Shown here: positions 60,188 to 64,000 of the stretch, piece after piece
Position numbering within the stretch: position 1 is the first letter of the stretch
Layout: the number at the start of each line of letters is the position of its first letter
Assembly: GCA_910579225.1 (NCBI GenBank)
Contig: CAJTTI010000004.1
Coordinates: 132,330 to 196,329 of the forward strand
DNA: 64,000 bases
Direction of reading: 5' to 3'
Source of the DNA: an uncultured Lachnospiraceae bacterium
Lineage (GTDB): Bacteria; Bacillota; Clostridia; Lachnospirales; Lachnospiraceae
Notes under the pieces: generated by a model
What the model saw: the letters and a program-made list of their open reading frames with translations, nothing else
What the model was told of the DNA's origin: nothing
Databases searched by the model: none
Translations under genes and position numbers: made by a program

Positions 60188-60983
60188 TATCCTGTTCGGT
60201 AAGTGAGATTTCATAAGCCTTTTTCTCCAGGTACTCCCAATTTTCATCACTAACAGGTTCATAGGATGTCCATGCCACTTTAAGCTCGTTTTCAGATATA
60301 TAAAATTTGATACGGGTCAAAACTCCGTTACTTGTATCAATATCAGGTTCTGTTACATAATCAAACATGTAAACCGTATGTTTCTGCGTCCAGTCCGAAG
60401 TATCCCGGTAATAAATTACTGCATGTTCCGCTGGTATCTTTATCAATCCGAACAACTTCTCGCTTTCTTCTTTTCCGGGAAGATAGAAATAGCATCGTGT
60501 CCCATTTGAGGTGATGTAAAATTCATTTTCTCCCGCCTTTTGTTGAAACAGGATTTCACCATCACTCAAGTCAATCAAGAGCAGATCACTTTCCTTCAGC
60601 CAGCCTTCCACATAGCCGTTGTGGTGGGGAGCCGTCCAATGCTCCGCACAAACCCAGGTCTTACCGTCTTCCCGTACGCTCCCGCGCATCGCTTTACTCC
60701 CCACGTCGGGATAACTATACAATACCGAACCATTTTCATCCAGGATATACATATCATAGTCATAGGTTTTTTTGTAGTCATCCGCTTTTTCCCACTGAAG
60801 ATAACAGGAACTCCCCTCAATGGGGGATCTTTCATCATATGTATAGCAATCCCGGCTATCGCCGAATGGATAGATAACTTCATACTCTGTTGCACCAGCT
60901 GTTGGATTGCAACCAGTTAATAATAGAACAATTATTGCTGCGCAGCATATAGAAATAACATGATGCATGATCTTTATTTTCAT
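60168..60983 (-). CDS. lipoprotein with beta-rich domain, first gene of the array
   Basis: The protein has 271 residues from ATG 60983, with GGAGCAG upstream; a longer frame to 61082 is unlikely. The signal IIVLLLTGCNPTAG places the lipidated Cys near 25. The mature part looks like repeated beta strands (SVREDGKTWVCAEHW, LLLIDLSDGEILFQQ, TVYMFDYVTEPDI), possibly a small propeller or WG-type repeats. It is anchored outside, where it could meet incoming toxins. That role is speculative. Confidence 0.65.
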   Translation of the reverse strand: MKIKIMHHVISICCAAIIVLLLTGCNPTAGATEYEVIYPFGDSRDCYTYDERSPIEGSSCYLQWEKADDYKKTYDYDMYILDENGSVLYSYPDVGSKAMRGSVREDGKTWVCAEHWTAPHHNGYVEGWLKESDLLLIDLSDGEILFQQKAGENEFYITSNGTRCYFYLPGKEESEKLFGLIKIPAEHAVIYYRDTSDWTQKHTVYMFDYVTEPDIDTSNGVLTRIKFYISENELKVAWTSYEPVSDENWEYLEKKAYEISLTEQDNEKILR

Positions 60984-61212
60984 ATCTGCTCCGTTCTCCT
61001 TTTCAAACTTTTTCACATTTCTATCACTTTGTAGTTCCCTCAATATCCATTCCCAGACAGAAAAAGCCTGTCCATAAAACAACAGAGCTTCTTCCAGACA
61101 GAGTATGAGATAAGCAACCCAGCCATGCCCGGAAACCTTATAAAAGAGATGGGAAAGAATCCGCTGCCCCTCCTGTTGTACCTCTTATACCCGTTTTTAT
61201 TGTATTATATTT

Positions 61213-61252
61213 TACCACAATTCACCGTATATTTCCAGTTAGCATGTTCAGC
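61213..61252 (-). repeat. dispersed promoter-like repeat, copy 2
   Basis: Partner of 39174-39215. Here the minus strand reads CTGGAAATAT and AATTGTGGTAAAAT. No gene follows in the expected direction, apart from the array starting about 230 bases further on. Confidence 0.45.
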
Positions 61253-61367
61253 ATCAGTTTATTTATACCTTAATAATCCTTACAACAGTCTCATTTCTTT
61301 TTACGCAAAACAATTAAGTTCTGTCATAAAATACTAAAATAACAAGAAGGTTATTCTATGAAAATGA

Positions 61368-61700
61368 CGCAGATCGTACAAAAAGCAGCAACATCAACGG
61401 ATTGGTAATGGAAATCAGACAGATTGTGGATTATCCACACTGCCGGATTTATCGGCAGTTTATCCGGAACTTAATGGCAGACCGAAACGTTCGCACTGGC
61501 GGGGCTCCGGTCTTTTTTATTATACGGTACTTTACAACTATGCAAATTTTCGGACTTCCTATCTTTGCATAGACGGTATCGGCTATACGGTATATCCCGG
61601 AGAATGGAGATGTACTGTGAAAGAACTGTCCTTGTCAAAAAGATACAGGATTTATATCCTGAACCATGCAAGGAGTCACACAGGGACATTTGCGGTATGA
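61368..61700 (+). pseudogene. mobile-element gene relic (replication/conjugation module type)
   Basis: The frame is open for 110 codons between stops but has no start codon. It reads LPDLSAVYPELNGRPKRSHW, then GSGLFYYTVLYNYANFRTSY and GIGYTVYPGEWRCTVKELSL. That pattern recalls a conserved protein of Lachnospiraceae conjugative elements, by memory only. The 3' part drifts into unrelated sequence. A minus-strand terminator lies just downstream. Confidence 0.45.
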
Positions 61701-61756
61701 CCGGACAGACAGGGATTTATGAGATAAAAATATATTGAGAATACTTTTTCTGATAA

Positions 61757-61793
61757 TAAAAGCAGGATATCTAAATATACAAGGTATCCTGCT
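61757..61793 (-). terminator. minus-strand terminator in the relic region
   Basis: AGCAGGATA pairs with TATCCTGCT across a 15-base loop, and TTTTATT follows on the minus strand. It would end a minus-strand gene between 61.8 and 62.2 kb, of which only decayed frames remain. Confidence 0.6.
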
Positions 61794-62096
61794 GTTGTCA
61801 TGAGTTAACTGTGGTTAACTGTGTTTTGTATAATATTCACACCAGGGATGCTATTAGCTGTTTCTTTCCCTATTTGCTCTATTTCCGCAATATTGGCCCC
61901 CTCTTTGGTTTGATATTCCAGTAATAGCTGCTGTGTTGCATTGGATTTCCGTTGGCACGAAATTGGCACAATTCCGCACAAAATTGGTACAGTTCTGCTC
62001 TTTCGCCTTTCACGCAAAACCCACTGTTTACGCGCATCACCCCGTTCTTTTCGGATGGCAAGTGGAATGAATGACCACCGGAAAGGAGCGATCATT

Positions 62097-62280
62097 ATGG
62101 GTATTTGAGACAGCATTGTGGTATGGATCGCTGAACAGGTGATGAACGGCCTTGACCTTATCACCACCTCGGTTCTGGGGGCGCTTGGCCGTAACATGGC
62201 CGTGTTCCTCCGTTACTCCCCCCGATACCATGTATAAGGTCTTCCTAACGCTGGCTATCGGAATCATTCTTTTAAACCGG
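62097..62280 (+). pseudogene. TrbL/VirB6-like conjugation gene relic
   Basis: GGAAAGGAG and ATG 62097 are followed by MGI, an in-frame stop, then SIVVWIAEQVMNGLDLITTS and VLGALGRNMAVFLRYSP. After a shift, MYKVFLTLAIGIILLNR completes the family's opening membrane segment. This matches the N-terminus of TrbL/VirB6 proteins of Tn1549-type elements, with one nonsense codon and at least one frameshift. The rest of the element is absent. Confidence 0.55.
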
Positions 62281-62418
62281 AAGTCAACATAGCCAGAAAG
62301 ACGTAGTATAGCAAAAAAGAAAAACCAGCAGGCCAGGCTGGTGTCTGTGCCGCTGACTTTTCTATGTCATGCCCAAAATATCGATCTGTACAGTTTTTAT
62401 ACAGCAACTTTGCACATT

Positions 62419-63837
62419 TTATAAAATCTCCCCATTACTCTCAATCACCTTTTGATACCAATAGAATGATTTTTTAGGAGTACGCTTCAAGGTGCCGGTT
62501 CCATCATCCTGTTTATCCACATAGATAAATCCATACCGCTTTCGCATCTCTCCGGACGAGGCGCTCACCAGATCGATACAACCCCAGGAGGTGTATCCCA
62601 TCAGATCCACTCCATCCTCATCCACTGCCTTCTTCATCTCCCGAATATGTGCTCTCATATAATCAATCCGATAATCATCTTCCACATACCCGTTCTTATC
62701 CGGAACATCTACGGCACCCAGACCGTTTTCTGAAACAAACAATGGTTTACGGTAACGATCATATAAAACATTCAAGGTAATACGCAGTCCCAGAGGATCA
62801 ATCTGCCATCCCCATTCACTGGAAGGCAGATAGGGATTTTCCAGCGAATCAAAAATATTTCCCTTAATCTTGGCATTTAAATCCGGATCTGCACTGGCAC
62901 ACATGGAATTGTAATAGGAAAAAGAAATAAAATCCACGGTGTGATCTCGAAGCAGTTCCAAATCTCCTTCCTCTATTCTGAGCTTCACACCCTCGCGTTC
63001 CATCATCTTCAAGCCATATGCCGGATAAGCCCCATATGCCTGTACGTCAATAAAAAGATAGCTCTTCCGGTCCATTTCCACTCCTGCCCATACATCCTCC
63101 GGTCTGCAGGAATAAGGATAAGCCTGGCCCGCCGCCAGCATACAGCCAATCTGGTTCTCTGGATTGATCTCTTTTGCCAGCTTCACGGCAATGGCACTTG
63201 CCAGCAGCTCATGATGCGCCGCCTGGTATGTGATCTGTTTTTCATCCTCCCCCTCTTCAAAGCAAATTCCTGCTGCCATAAAAGGAGCATGGAGAATCAT
63301 ATTAATCTCATTAAAGGTAATCCAGTAATGCACATATTCCTTATATCTGGTGAACAATGTACGGCAGAGCCGTTCATAAAATGTCAGCATCTTTCGGTTT
63401 CTCCATCCGCCGTATTCTTTCACCAGATGCATTGGACAGTCAAAATGCGTAATCGTTACCAGAGGTTCTATCTGATACTTTCTGCATTCCCGAAAGACAT
63501 CCTCATAATAGGCAAGCCCCTCTTCATTGGGAGATTCCTCATCACCTCCCGGGAATATTCTGGACCATGCAATGGACATCCGATACACTTTAAACCCCAT
63601 CTGGGCAAACATACGGATATCTTCTTTATAATATTGATACATTTCGATGGCAGTTTTGGCCGGATAGTCATGATCTTTGTCAAACGCAAACATTTTTTTA
63701 TGTCCTGTCATAACCGCCATCCGGTCTTTTCCTGCCGGAAGCAAGTCTACATTGGCAAGCCCGCGGCCACCGGCCGTACAGCTTCCCTCACACTGATTGG
63801 CAGCTGTTGCGCCGCCCCACAAAAAATCTTCTTTCAA
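62419..63837 (-). CDS. GH1 6-phospho-beta-glucosidase
   Basis: The protein has 472 residues. The GH1 opening FLWGGATAANQCEGS is at the N-terminus. The acid/base Glu lies in HYWITFNEIN near 170-179, and the nucleophile Glu in FVSENGLGAVD near 370-380. Length and the C-terminal KRYGFIYVD...TLKRTPKKSFYWY match the BglA/AscB branch, which cleaves phosphorylated beta-glucosides after PTS uptake. The PTS genes expected upstream would lie beyond the right edge. The start at 63837 has no very strong ribosome site. Confidence 0.92.
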   Translation of the reverse strand: MKEDFLWGGATAANQCEGSCTAGGRGLANVDLLPAGKDRMAVMTGHKKMFAFDKDHDYPAKTAIEMYQYYKEDIRMFAQMGFKVYRMSIAWSRIFPGGDEESPNEEGLAYYEDVFRECRKYQIEPLVTITHFDCPMHLVKEYGGWRNRKMLTFYERLCRTLFTRYKEYVHYWITFNEINMILHAPFMAAGICFEEGEDEKQITYQAAHHELLASAIAVKLAKEINPENQIGCMLAAGQAYPYSCRPEDVWAGVEMDRKSYLFIDVQAYGAYPAYGLKMMEREGVKLRIEEGDLELLRDHTVDFISFSYYNSMCASADPDLNAKIKGNIFDSLENPYLPSSEWGWQIDPLGLRITLNVLYDRYRKPLFVSENGLGAVDVPDKNGYVEDDYRIDYMRAHIREMKKAVDEDGVDLMGYTSWGCIDLVSASSGEMRKRYGFIYVDKQDDGTGTLKRTPKKSFYWYQKVIESNGEIL

Positions 63838-63957
63838 AGCTACAGCCTCCTGTTTCCATTTTACTAAAAAATAGCCGTAAGTAATCGCACATTGCTACGA
63901 GTTCAAATTTATTTAGAAAATGAGAAACGCCGAAAACCTTGAAAAATGAGGGCACTG

Positions 63958-63990
63958 AAAAACTCCCACTTTTTTGCGGGAGCTTTTTCT
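63958..63990. terminator. bidirectional terminator at the right edge
   Basis: CTCCC (963-967) and GGGAG (978-982) form a stem with CTTTTTCTTTT on the plus side and AGTTTTTC on the minus side. It separates the GH1 gene from whatever lies to the right. Confidence 0.75.
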
Positions 63991-64000
63991 TTTCAACATA

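Noticed and set aside
62941..63867. 308-codon plus-strand open frame opposite the GH1 gene
   Set aside because: Antisense shadow; the minus frame has all GH1 catalytic motifs.
1..64000. CRISPR array or rRNA operon
   Set aside because: No regularly spaced repeat with unique spacers and no rRNA-like stretch was seen on either strand. The only RNA gene supported is tRNA-Lys.

Overview
The window looks like a chromosome segment of a spore-forming Clostridia bacterium, most likely a Lachnospiraceae gut anaerobe. This is an inference from sporulation genes (spoIID, a degenerate spoIIQ, Spo0A boxes), an Ile T-box on ileS, a type III glutamine synthetase, rubrerythrin with a Fur/PerR repressor, and the general gene style. 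No 16S gene is present to confirm it.

Layout. 0-4.7 kb is chromosomal core: an anti-sigma-like membrane protein (cut by the left edge), murG, a small ECF-type sigma factor, a HIT protein, a sensorless histidine kinase behind two perfect Spo0A boxes, and a GIY-YIG protein. 4.7-16.1 kb is an accessory island. It is bounded on the right by an intact tRNA-Lys(CTT) and on the left by a decayed copy of the 3' part of that tRNA plus its downstream flank. The island holds two type I toxin-like peptides, a filamentous phage (inovirus-like) prophage at 6.0-13.4 kb, and a second accessory block at 13.4-15.9 kb fused to the truncated phage replication gene. The prophage has a repressor with operators, a ssDNA-binding candidate, a major coat candidate followed by a terminator, a large adsorption protein, a small membrane morphogenesis protein, a Zot/pI ATPase and Rep.

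16.2-32.7 kb is conserved chromosome: trmB, a DnaA-box cluster, rubrerythrin and fur, an SH3-NlpC/P60 wall hydrolase, a DEAD-box helicase, hemolysin III, the spoIID-spoIIQ-like pair, ileS-glgP behind a T-box, a D,D-carboxypeptidase and a SipW-like signal peptidase. 32.7-33.6 kb is a scar of two broken genes, followed by an orphan trehalose-type GntR repressor and a four-gene RR/HK/ABC module (34.6-38.9 kb) of the type used in peptide-antibiotic defence.

49.1-39.2 kb, read on the minus strand, is one coherent nitrogen unit: glnN (GS III), an ammonium transporter fused to a PII domain, purF, carA and carB. A consensus promoter and two tandem terminator-like hairpins lie ahead of glnN, so ammonium uptake, glutamine synthesis and glutamine-consuming enzymes may share one attenuated transcript. 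49.2-61.0 kb is a minus-strand array of SUKH (SMI1/KNR4), Sel1, LRR, lipoprotein and small membrane genes, several truncated. It looks like an orphan immunity-gene array against polymorphic toxins, with no toxin visible. 61.0-62.3 kb holds relics of an integrative conjugative element, and the right edge carries a GH1 6-phospho-beta-glucosidase.

The most unusual content is the inovirus-like prophage in a Gram-positive anaerobe, with a repressor/operator switch and an adsorption protein carrying an AT-rich inserted module, and the immunity array. All functional names rest on motif reading and recall of families; no database search was run.
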